Below are positions 1 to 11,514 of a stretch of DNA of 64,000 bases, in pieces. How positions within the stretch are numbered: the first letter of the stretch is position 1; each line of letters starts with the position of its first letter. The notes below the pieces were generated by a model. It did no database searches. It saw only the letters and a program-made list of their open reading frames with translations, and was not told where the DNA came from. The translations under genes were made by a program, and so were the position numbers. Source of the DNA: Diphasiastrum complanatum (lineage: Eukaryota > Streptophyta > Lycopodiopsida > Lycopodiales > Lycopodiaceae); the NCBI GenBank assembly GCA_029204225.1, contig CM055103.1, positions 40,311,323 to 40,375,322 on the forward strand, given 5' to 3'.

Positions 1-127
1 AACCCCGTTGGTTCTACTCCCAAAATGCTTCTTGGTTTCCAAGGGGAGGCTCGAACCTGGGACCAAAGAAACTTTGGATGCCAAGCTAACCAGTTGAGCC
101 AACCCCGTTGGGTCTACTCCCAAAATG
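1..127 (-). mobile_element. tRNA-derived SINE head, possibly tandem, cut by window edge
   Basis: Read on the minus strand, this has an A-box-like TGGCTCAACTGG (complement of 90-101) and a B-box-like GGTTCGAGCC (complement of 48-57), in the order and spacing of an internal Pol III promoter. The flanking bases do not fold into a convincing tRNA, so a SINE head is more likely than a gene. The phrase aaccccgttgg-tctactccc occurs at 1 and again at 101, so the unit may be part of a tandem or dimeric array with a period of about 100 bp that continues beyond the window. Confidence 0.6.
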
Positions 128-3100
128 GTATAATAACTAATTAAAAGAGTTTTTGATTAAATATGAATAAATGATAGTGAAAGAACTCCCAAACTATAAG
201 AAAGTTCAAATTTGACCTAAATGTTGCATCCTACCAATGGACTTTTGTTATTTGGAGCTTCTAACTCTTGAACCTTAGGCGATGCCTTAAATCCTGCCCA
301 ACTCATTTGACATACCAACTACACGCTTTGAAACAAACCTTTTGAATTTTATAAATTTGACTCTTTTCTTTTAATGTTTGACTGAATGCTCATCATTCCA
401 TCTATTTTTGTAATTGGTCTGATGTGAGGCTAATTGTCCAAGTTTGCTTGCAATCTTTTGCCCAAACAAAAGCTTTTTTTAATGTCGATATTGCTTGTAT
501 GAGCTATAGTTATTATGCCATTTTTTACATTCCATTTTAAAATTTGTACTATGCTCCTCATCTAAATTTTTTTTCTTTGTTTAGTTTATTCATATAGATT
601 TTGTATTAAAATAATCCACCCTCTAGCTTTTTCCTTTGAGATACTTTGTTTAAATATTATTTAAGCCTCTTAAGAGTGTCACTCATTTCCTTCACCTTAT
701 CCTTTTTTGAACTCTTTGAGAATATATTGTCCTTTCAATAACATTTTCCTTTTCCAAACTCGCTACTGATTGATTTGCTTTCTAAAGTTGTAGGTCAAGC
801 TACTTGTGAATAGTACTTGTTTACACTTAATATTTGACATATCAATATTTGATCATACATGGTAAATACTTATAACAAATTGTCAAGTATTTTCATAACT
901 CTTATAACATCCCATTATTACCCTTCATATATGTAGGGCAAGATTTCATGAGTTGTGCTCTAAATGGATTGGTTTATGCCAAAAACATTTCTTTTCAAGC
1001 GAGCTTATTTGTCTTGCCATCATTTAAATAAAGCAAAAACTATGATTCAAAGAAGATACACATTGTCTAAGATTCTATAATCACAAGTTGAGAGTCATAA
1101 ACCCTGAACCATGCTTTTGACTTCTATAGTGTGTGAGTCATAATGTACTATCTTCTTATTCACATTTCCTCTTCATTTGTTTGTGGTTGAATCTCCGTGG
1201 GAAGGTGAACCTTGTGTGTGTTAGGAGGCATAGGTGAGTGTCATTTGTTGGTATGCACATAAATTTTCCATTATCTTCTTCATATTAGGAACTCGTTACC
1301 AAATTTGGTTGATAACCACTTCTCAAATGAGTATTTCACTTGAGCTTTTCAATTGAGTAATCAAATCTTGAAATATAATTTGCAAGCTTTTTCATTGAGA
1401 ATTGAATTTCCTTGAGCATGAAATTGGTCAACTTAGTGTCAATAGATATAGAGCTATCTATGTTAGGTATACTTTTGTATATAATTAGATATCGCTACAA
1501 AGATGCGGAATGGCTGATCAATTTTCATGACAAGGTATTTGAAACAGATTAGTGACATGCTTTAACCTCAAGTTCCCAGTTCATATAAGTAGAAAGCCAT
1601 CACTAGTAATTGATTTAGTCGATGCACTAGTTAGTAACAAGTTTAAATACGTTGATAGGGCATGTCGAGAAACTAGCTTCCCTGCACATGGTAGTCAGCA
1701 CAAGTGGTTAATTATGTCATTGTTGAGATAAGTAACACGACTTGCATTGTTCTCTTTAGTTTGAAATATTTCAAGGTCATTAAGGTATAAAAGGCCACAT
1801 CCACCCAACTTTGATTATTTCAAGTGGGTGTAAAATAGAAACCCAGAATTAATAGAGCCTCTTCTTTCTTGTAATCTCACAACATCTTGGTGCATAGATA
1901 GTGGTACTTACATAGCCTCTTTTTGGTCTGGTTTAACATGGTAACAGCAAACCCAAAATAATAATACATACTAGGTCACTGTTTTATGCTTTTTCTTTCA
2001 GAAACACTAGCTTTGGCAAAACTTCGGAGCATAGAAACAGAGTAATCTAACCTAATCATGAATGTGGTTGTGGCTAAAACAAACCATGAAGATGGTAAAA
2101 CAATGGAAAATGAGTGATCCAAATTACATAGCTAGTCAGTATGTCTTGTGGGGGTGTGCATATCACAATTCGAAAGATTTGAGTCGACCGGTCCAAGAAA
2201 GAGGCAGCTAGAACTTTCTGGATGAAACCTACTTTTTCTAAGGTTGTAGAGACTAAGGATGTCCGGTCGTCTTAAAAGCTAAACCTTTCTTCATAATATT
2301 GCATAGAGATATAGATGGGAGATGGGTGCTACAATGACTAATATCCCAAAATCTTTGAAGATTCTAATCATGTGTAAATCAATTAACGTATAATTACATG
2401 ATTTTCAACAATCCTATTCAGTGCGCACAAAGTTTTAAGAACCCACGGACATTTGGGAACTAGATTTAGCAAAAAAAATGTTGCACAGTTTTTATTCATA
2501 AATAATGTGAATTGTAACTTTTTGCGACTGTACTGTGCATTCATCTTTTTTGTTTTCACTACAAACTTCAAATCAGAGACTGGACCTTCAGCCACATGCC
2601 AACTATTCTTGGTTGGCATACTCACGTCAGTGAATTAGCACAAAAATGAGGGTTCATGCCTGTTCTACATGTCATCATCTTTTCCTCATAAATTGTGTTT
2701 TGGACACAGGTTTTGTTGTGAGATCCGATTTGCATGCGTTGTTCAATTTTGAGCAACCAATTCCCAAATGCCTACTCATTAAATTGATGGTAGAAGCTCA
2801 AAGCTTGATCTCAGCTGAATGTTAAATATTAGCCAATAAAGCTCAATGATCTGCATTTTGCAACACAAGGAAGCTGAGAGATCGCCAATGTCAATGAAGT
2901 ATCATAAGAGCAATAATATAGAAAATAAAGCTTAAAATACCAGCAGTTGTATAATGCCCTTGCATAAGATCTTTTTCAGGAACAATAATTACCAGAATTA
3001 ATCTCAGTTAGTGTTCTAGATGAATGAGAATATATGCTACATTTTTGTTCGGATGTGGATGGCGCACTGTTGAGTTCACATTCTGCCACATTGTTCATGA

Positions 3101-3592
3101 TCTTCCTAAGTTAATGAATCAACTATAGCCTACCTTTACAATAGCCACATCGAAAAAATTCCTCAGCTTAAAGCAGTGAACCACATATAGCTGACTATCA
3201 TTCTCTGTTGAAGCTTGTATTGAACTTGACAAGGGTAGAAAATCCTAATTTAGATTGTATGTATTCGATCTGATAACAGGGATGTCCTGACATGATTGTC
3301 TCTTGATGCAAGTGGGAACCCTTGGTTATTGCCAACTGCAAACGAAAATCATCAATATTTTTTCTGCCAAAGCTTTCTACATTGGCTTCAAAGTTATCCA
3401 ATATTCTCACAGGGCTTCTACACTTTTGTCGAGGCTTCATGCAATGTAACTCGCCAGATTATGGAATAGATCATATACAATTTTTGAGAAGCCTTGAAAC
3501 ATTAAATATCTGCAAAAATGGTAAACTCTGACAAAGAAGGCTTCTCGATTAAGCCAAAAGACAGCATCATGGCACTGCAATTAGAGGGATAC
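128..3592. other. AT-rich 3' flank of VPS33, no gene seen
   Basis: No ORF here resembles a known protein. A TATA-like tataaaag at 1786-1793 lies in sequence reminiscent of an LTR promoter, but no partner LTR or priming site supports that. The part nearest 3592 probably contains the VPS33 3' UTR. On the minus strand a donor-like gtatcc directly follows the stop codon, and tttttgcag near 3511 could close a short 3' UTR intron. An AATAAA on the minus strand near 2491-2496 is one possible polyadenylation signal. None of this can be settled from sequence alone. Confidence 0.4.
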
Positions 3593-3593
3593 C

Positions 3594-3683
3594 TTAAGAA
3601 GGGTCATCAATTAGAGTCTGCAAAAGATTTTTCCCATTGATAAGCTTTGTCGTTGCCACCATCAGGTCATACTTCATACCATC
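3594..3683 (-). CDS. VPS33: VPS33 coding exon 22 with stop
   Basis: Residues 570-598 and TAA at 3596-3594. [20 protein letters not shown] matches the family C-terminus (YDxxVxTTKxxNG). Confidence 0.94.
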   Translation of the reverse strand, partial: DGMKYDLMVATTKLINGKNLLQTLIDDPS

Positions 3684-6600
3684 CTGCATTTTGCATCAAA
3701 GCAAAGCTACTTACCAAACTTGAGAAAGGAGAGAACTCACCTTCAAGACACTTTCAATTTCCTGTGGCCTCAGCATCTTATTCTGAAATAATCTGGTCAC
3801 TAGGTTCAGAATTAAAAAGGCCTCACAGATAGATGGAGAATTGTTTCAAGTAAAATTGCATTGAAGGAATAAGGTAGTGTAAGCATTTTTGGAATATGTA
3901 GATAGCTTTTTTACACATTGCTTTCAAACCCACAAGCTGCACGAGTGAGGACACTACCTGTGCACTGAGAAATCGAAGAGCTGAAATTTCAGCAAAAGTG
4001 ACTCCTCCAATAAACACAACCAATACAAGTAGTCGACGACCATCTGCAACCATACTGTCAAAAAAACACCATGCAAGTCATAAGAGAGTTGCAGTGAGGG
4101 ATGGTGAAGTAGATAACTAATCTCCCAGAGGATGACTTTATAGACGCTAGCACTACTGGGCAGCGAAAGCTTGCAATGTGATGTCAAGATATGTTACTGT
4201 ACTGTCCTTTCCAGTACTGATTGGAATCTGTTTTATCTCGCCATTATGAGAGAGAGAGAGAGAGCTTGATTTTCTAGTTCCCTACTGAAGTCCATCTATT
4301 AGTAGACAAAATATATCATTGCAACAGCAAGGTAACCCATGACCAAACTGATTGAAGAGCATCTGCTATTTTATGATCTATCACAGACACTGTAGAGCAA
4401 TGACTAGTTCAGATGATTGTAACTTGTGAGCGTTGGGCATATAAAATACATATGACAGGAAATAAACTGAAGCTGAAGACCTATTTATCTAATTCAAGGT
4501 AAATACTTCCAAGAATCTTTTAACGTTCAAAATGAGCATGAAGACCCCAGGTTTATGTGAGCATGCAAGTGCCAAGAACAAATAACCAACAACATGAATA
4601 AATAAGTTTGAAAATGACTGATCAAGGATACGTACATGCATTTCCTCAAACATCAAAATGCTGCTATGAACGCCTTAAAAATCAAAACAAAGCCAAACCT
4701 GTCATATGTTGAGGTTCTTCCGTTTACAATTGCAGATGAGGTATCTTGAACGTGTGTCCCCTGAACCATGCAGTTGTTAAATCTTATGGTGAGTACAAAC
4801 TCAATCACCAAGACTATCTTCAAGACTAAAAGACAATAGGATGTGTTCAGGTTCTGATAAGCAAAATGAAATCTGTTATTAGCAATTCCATAGTAATTAG
4901 TACAAGCATCCTGATACAAACCTGTCTTCGCTCAAATGTTGGACCAGGAAGCAATCTTACAACATCCTCAATAGAGCGCCTGGCAAAAAAAGGGTCAAAA
5001 AACAGCAAAGATGCAGAGGCAACAGGGCTAGATACAAATGGGATACATGATAATTTACAATAGCCTTTTGGCTTGTAAAAACAAGAAGTGAATTAAACTT
5101 GCTATGAACTGAAACACAAAAAAAGTTCTACAGGCCAAAAGGCCAAAAGAGAATTTTCCACAGGGAGCTTCTAGAGGCTAATTTTCGCTGGTGAGGTAAA
5201 CAGGAGATACTTTCAAGTTGTTTGTTATTTAAAAGCATAAGTTCACCGAATATTTGACCAGCAAGAAGACAAAGTTGGCAACAAGCACTAGCTCATTCCA
5301 ATTCCAGTCCATTTCTATGGCAGATCACTAAAGAGGCCACAAGATCATGTATGGTATATGGTGGAAAATTCCAACATGATAGGTCGTGGGAAGCTGTAAG
5401 GGCTCAACAAGGAAGCGCAATCAGAAGATCTGATGTTGTTGATACAGCTGCAGCCCTTTCTGATGTTATAAGGATCCTGACAACATGAGACTTCAGAGTA
5501 AGAAATGCACCCAAAATCGTAAGGGACAATGTGGGTGAGGCAGCAAGAGATAACAGCTGTTGCATACTCCCCAATATCCTCTTTTCTGTAGCATGCCCTT
5601 CTCAAGCCCAGACAAGCCAGCATCCTAAAATCAATCTTCCACACTACAAAACATCTATGTGCAATATGCTGGCTGCATACAATCGGCTGCACTGTAGTTT
5701 ACAAGAAGGTGAAAAGGTAGTTGAACTGCTTCAATTATGGAATAAAGTTAGGTTGGCAGAACATGTGTCAAAAGGCCACGTCGAGGCTATTTCACAAGGC
5801 AAAAGCACCAGATAAGAGTAGCTACAGTGACCAAGATGGTCTAAGCACTAAGGAAAGTCACTAAGTGCATTGATAATTAGGCAATCAACCCTATAATAAC
5901 CAACATTTCTGGCCAGCATGCCAAAAACAGCCCCATGGATGAGCACGTCAAGGTGAGATGAAATGTGTTAAAGCTTACAGAGACCAATGTGGCACTTTTA
6001 GAATTTGAAAAGAACAAAGTTTAGTGTTTTGCCAAGCTTGCACTTACAATGTCCACTGGGGAAGGCTCTGAGCCTTCCCCGCGGCCTATGACTTCCTCTG
6101 TTTTCATAATGTTTCTATAGAGTCCAGATAATACCAGTTAGCGAGAATACTGGTCTAAATAGGAGCTACCTCCAAAACCCTAATTTTTACACTTGGAACT
6201 AAAGATAGCTCTAAAGGGCCACAATCAAAGTGTCTATAGGCCATATAGACTGGTACTTACCTATATACAGCAGTCACTTTCATGTCAGAAATGTTGGCAA
6301 TTTGACAGCTTGTATGTGCAATTTTGTTGATATATGAAAAGGAGTCTGACTAAACAAGACTAAACAAGACATATTTGAGATTTCAGAAGGTTTTCTATTT
6401 CAATCAAGCTCAAAAAATATAGAAATTTTGGCCGAGCTTTTCTAATTTGAGGACTCGGTGTAGCTATCTCAAGTACAGGGGAAACAACAGATATTCAACC
6501 TCTAAAAGAACAGTAACTTGGTTTTGAAGGTGATTAGAACTGGGCAAACATAAGGTGAGGTCTTACCAGCCACCTTTAAGGGCATACTCTACCAGCCTGA

Positions 6601-9600
6601 TGCTCAGTGGAGCATATCCAGAAAAAACATACGCAATATCATTCGGACTGGTACATCAAAGAAAGCCCAAGTTAAAAGATGATGTTCCAACATTATGAAC
6701 CTTATGTTACTGTCCTGACCCAATCAAGCACACTTGAAAGTTGAAACTTATGTAGATAACACAAAGATAATTTTTCTTTCTTGAGCAAAATGATTGACAA
6801 GAGCATGAATTCAAAATGATTGCTCAGGTGTACCATTTACTAAGCCTTATAATTCAAAATACTCACTTGGAGTCATCAACATCCTCGACCACTAGTTTCA
6901 GGCCCTTTTTCACAAGCTGCCAACTACTTTTTGTATCCTGCAACAGTTGAGAAGTCTGACTGATTTATTCAAACCTCCAAGTAAAAGATAGTGAAAGTTG
7001 AGCATCAGATGTCCATAAGAACTCAAATCTTCCAAATGCCAAAAAACGGAAAAAACTTCAAGGAATACAATCAAGATTGATCGTTGATTAATCATAGTCT
7101 ACATTGCCTAAACACAAAAGAAGCACTTTTTTGTGCCATAGTAAAAGGCTAGAATAATCATGCCCCCCAAAAAGAAACCCTAAAATTGTTTCACCAATTC
7201 TTTTGCCTATAATGATGAAAAGAATGCATCTACAAAGATGAGTCCTTTTGAGCTAAACTATGGTTTAAGATAGCTAGTCCTGTTACTATAGGTATGCCTC
7301 ATAAGACACCTAGTGCTATGGAGTTTCTAACTCACATGCAACAGATGTTGGAGTTAAGCAAAGGAAAATGTAAGAGCGGCGTGGATCAGGCAAAGCCTTG
7401 TGCGGACCTGGATTGTACACCAAGAGATTTCGAGGAAGGAGACATGGTGTTTCTCAAGATTCCAAAGGACTCGAAAACCATGAAGATAGGGAAGTATTAT
7501 AACTAGATATTGTGGACCTTGGAGAATTCTTAAAAGGTAGCATTGCCTATGAATTGGATTTGCCTGTTGATAGTAAGGTTCATCCTGTTTTTCATAAAAA
7601 AGTTTTACATGACGGTGGTAACTTGTTGGCTGATGGCCTTGTATTATTTCAAGAGCATGAGAAGGTGATGCATGGACCAGTGAGACAATTGCGGAATTGT
7701 TTGCTCCATGAGTACTTGGTTGCATAGCATGGAAGACCTCTCAGTGATGCTACCTGGGAGACCAGGCATGGGTTGCATCCATAATATCTAGACTTTGCCA
7801 TCGAGGACGATGTCATCTGAGGAGGGAAGGGATGCCACATGTACTTTGAATCCCTTTGCCTATTGTAAATTGTAAATTGTAAATGGCTAAGTCATCGGCC
7901 TATGGAGACAATTGTAAAATACAAAGTAAATTTCAGTTATAGTGACTAATTCCGAGATGGCCAAGGGGATACTAGGTCCCATGAAAGTCTGCTGGACTGA
8001 CCTCCTAAAAAGTAGCGAGGGTTGACCGTTAACATGACACGTGTCACATGCTATTACCCTATCCACAATGTTATGACTTCAAGTTTTTTGCTCTTATTGA
8101 TGGTTGTCTTATATGACGGTGTTTTATGCATTCTCATGCATAGTTACCCGAACGTGGAAAACGTGCACACTCATATGCATGGGGATGGAGACATTTGCAA
8201 ACATTGCCCTTTGGAAACCCTAATTTCAAAAATTTGTAATTTTTTTTCGCTTAGAACTTTGTATGAGGATTTTTCTGAACAAAATACATCTTGCAGGCTA
8301 TGTTATACATAGTACAATGCACACAATAGCCTCACATCTGATTAACTTCATAATTGTATAACTTTACAGCCAATAGTCATTCATCAATATACTACAAGCT
8401 ACACTATATCAATGTATAGAGCCAATACACACACTTGAAAATTTTCAAGCATTTGGTTGTTTCTTCCATTAGAATTGACTTAGAGTTTGTCCTCCTTTTT
8501 TACATTGAACCTGTCTTCCCGTTTCTGAGGTGTTCAAATGCACAAAAATAACGAACCTAGTACATTAGCATTGGTTCCATTGAGAAATTTGAGAGTCTGG
8601 AGTCAATATTTGCACTAAATCATGAAAGTCTAACTGGTTGAAGTTCTATTTTTTTCTAAAGAAGAAATGGAATGCTGAACTAGATAGCAATTCACGGCCT
8701 GTCAAACTTTGTGAGCAACCATAAAGCCATCCTTAAAGGGAAAAGAACAACAATTACAAGATAAATTGCTGAAGTAAATGAGGCACAACTAGAAAGAGCT
8801 TTAAAAATTGATGCCCAATTCTTTAGGAGTCATGCTTTCTCCAAGGTACTTGTAACAAATATACGAAAGGGTATTCAGAATTCAGATAAAGATAAAAATT
8901 GATGCCCAATTCTTTAGGAGTCATGCTTTCTCCAAGCTACTCGTAACAAATAAATGAAAGGGTATTCAGATAAAGATACCTGCTTCTTTAACAGCCCTGC
9001 TTTCTCCAAATTGCTTATGACAAATACATGCTCGAAACCATAACTATGTAGTAGCTCTCTTCTGGAAAAGACATGAATGAGTTTTAAGCATCAAAGGAGT
9101 TGACAAAGAAAAAAAAAACATAGAAATGGATGAGGAAAATAAAGAGAAAAATAAACAAGGACCAAAATAAAGATTAAAATAACAGCTCCAATGCTGGGCT
9201 GACTTTTAGTATAGGTCCATCCATAGAAGAAACCGCCCTCACAACCTTGAAAATGTGATTGCCATTTCAATCAAATACTGTCAAATGTTTTAAATAAAAG
9301 AGGCAATATTGGATAGGTAGTTATACAAATACATTAACAAGTTCCAATTTCAGTTTTACACTTTTCTGTAAAAGAATGTTCAACAAAGCAGACGAGCAAA
9401 TCAGAATGAATAGTAAAATTGAGGCCTTACCTAAAGTAGTCAAAATGCTTTTTGGGCAAACCATTGTAAGTAAGTGACAGCAAAACCAGCAACCGCAGCA
9501 CACTGACAAGGGGTTCTTGCTTGTGTATCATTTCTTCAATGTACTCATATGTTCTGCATTCCAGCATATAAACAATTGCAATGACTCAAATTCAGTCATT

Positions 9601-11478
9601 GGCCACGTACCTACCAGTATCTTCCCAAAGAAATAAATGTTTGTATATAAGTGTTAGGCCTAAGTCCTATAAAATAGCGTAATAAGAGTCGAGACATGCA
9701 ATCATGGACTAGGGAGTCTGGCCACAAAGTCTTGGACACTTGCTAGCAAGCACTTTAAAAGACAGCATCATTCTACACAAATGATCAACAAAATGTTATT
9801 GAAGCACCAAGTATGTTGACCTAATTTATCTCTTAGAGACATTAAAATAGAAGCAAAAAACCTTCATTCTTTGCCAGAAACTACTAATTTCACAATGTTT
9901 CACTGAAACGTGTTTCATTCAATGAAATTCCATTTGAAAAGTCCGTTTCAAATGGACCCTTTGAAACAGATATTAAAATTAGAGCAAAAAAAACAGACCT
10001 AATGTTTGCGTGTGAAAGTTTGGCATATAGAACTTTAGTTAAAACTCAGCAGGGAATAGTAGAATTATGAATACCTTGTGCATGTGCATTGTCTGATGTA
10101 TCTTGATGTCTCATTGAGTCCTCAGTCATCCAAGTGTGTCGATTACCAATTGTTATATTGTCATCGTATAGAGCTATAATCATTATCTACACACTTAAAC
10201 AACACTTGGTTTTCCTTTAACCAAAGGCTAGGAATAAACCAAGCAAAAGAAAAGAAAGCTTAAAAACGTTTCGCCGTTTCTTTCTTGACAGAGCCAATTC
10301 TTTCCTGTTTCAAATGTGTTTCAAAACACATTGCAACAGGCTTTTCGAAAAGGTTCACGAAAAATTGCTACTAAATTTTCACTTTTGCTTGAAATTTCTT
10401 ACTTTGTGTAATTTCTCATCCCCCAGCACTTAAATACTGCTTTGTATGGCCTGCTGCTGGATGGTACAAGTTTGGCACAACCTGATACGAAATTCTTGTA
10501 TGGATTGTAAATTGGACTGAAAGGGATTATCTCCATCTATAAGCTAGGATATCTAACCTCTCAAGTGTGGAGGAAGGATATTTCACAGGCTCACTGGAAC
10601 ACAAATGGCTCTAACACAATGTGATAATTCCATGCAACGCTCTAGTACCACGCTGTGAAACTGAATATGCCTTGATCGCATATAGGGGTTAGCACGAGAA
10701 CAATTTAGTTCATGTTAGACGAGTATTGCATTGTTGCATGTATTTGATCCAATGAGAGGGGAATTGAAGTAAATAGTTCAATATGCAAGACTGATAAGAG
10801 AATTGTTGCTATATAAGGAAATTTTACCCAACTTTTTTATGTGGAAATGGGCTTCCCCAACTCTACGTTTTCCAAACTGGAGAAATGTTTTGGGTAAAAC
10901 TTTGTGAAATGTTTACCTATAACAAAAAGCGTATCATTTGTTTGAAAGCTAAATTTGACCTTTTTTAAGCAATTTCTAGCTTGCTGGCTTCATTTGAACA
11001 TAATTCCTTTCCCTTGCTCACTTTCCCTCTCAATATCTCCCTCTCTTCCAGATGCACTATTGTGATTACCTTTCACTAGTTTCTATCTAGAAAGACAGAT
11101 AGAAATGACCCATCTCCTCCATCACTTCAACTAGTAGGAGGGCCAGTGTTGCTAGGTGAAACTAGTAAGAGGATTAGAAGCCTCTAGAGTCTAGACAGTG
11201 GAGTGTAACTGATCTGAGCATCCATTGCTAGTTGTTGTCCCCATGCAAGCCTGTATGCAGTTTTGCAAGAAAAGACACTTAATACTGAAAAGGAGCAATC
11301 AAGCTTGGGAATCTATGTTGTGTCGACCGCGGTTCGAACTGCCGGTTCGAATCGGCCCGGTTTGAACCCTTTTTTTGTGTTCGAACCGAAAATAATAATA
11401 ATAATAATAATTTAAGAAAAAACAGTTCGAACCCGTTTTTTTTTTTAAACGGTTCGAACCATTTTGTTTTGGCATTTT

Positions 11479-11514
<36 letters not shown>

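Larger units (their letters stand above)
6938..8979 (-). other. VPS33 intron 16
   Basis: 2042 bp carrying the 3' part of an antisense gypsy element (about 7190-8300) and two tandem pseudo-copies of the 3' half of exon 16 (8803-8979). Confidence 0.85.

Noticed and set aside
1480-1950. LTR-like promoter with tataaaag.
   Set aside because: No TG...CA borders, partner copy or internal region could be identified.
5345-5815. ORFs of 115 and 94 aa on opposite strands in VPS33 intron 18.
   Set aside because: Overlapping shadows with no recognisable motif and no splice connection to VPS33.
6058-6107. A possible VPS33 exon on the minus strand between an aaaacag acceptor and a gtaagtg donor.
   Set aside because: It would put a TAG in frame. 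The true exons at 4979-4922 and 4760-4699 supply the expected LLPGP region and join exon 18 to exon 21 cleanly.
10560-10690. A minus-strand tggtactagagc resembling an initiator-Met PBS, implying an LTR element.
   Set aside because: Two mismatches, and no LTR ends or coding sequence nearby on that strand.
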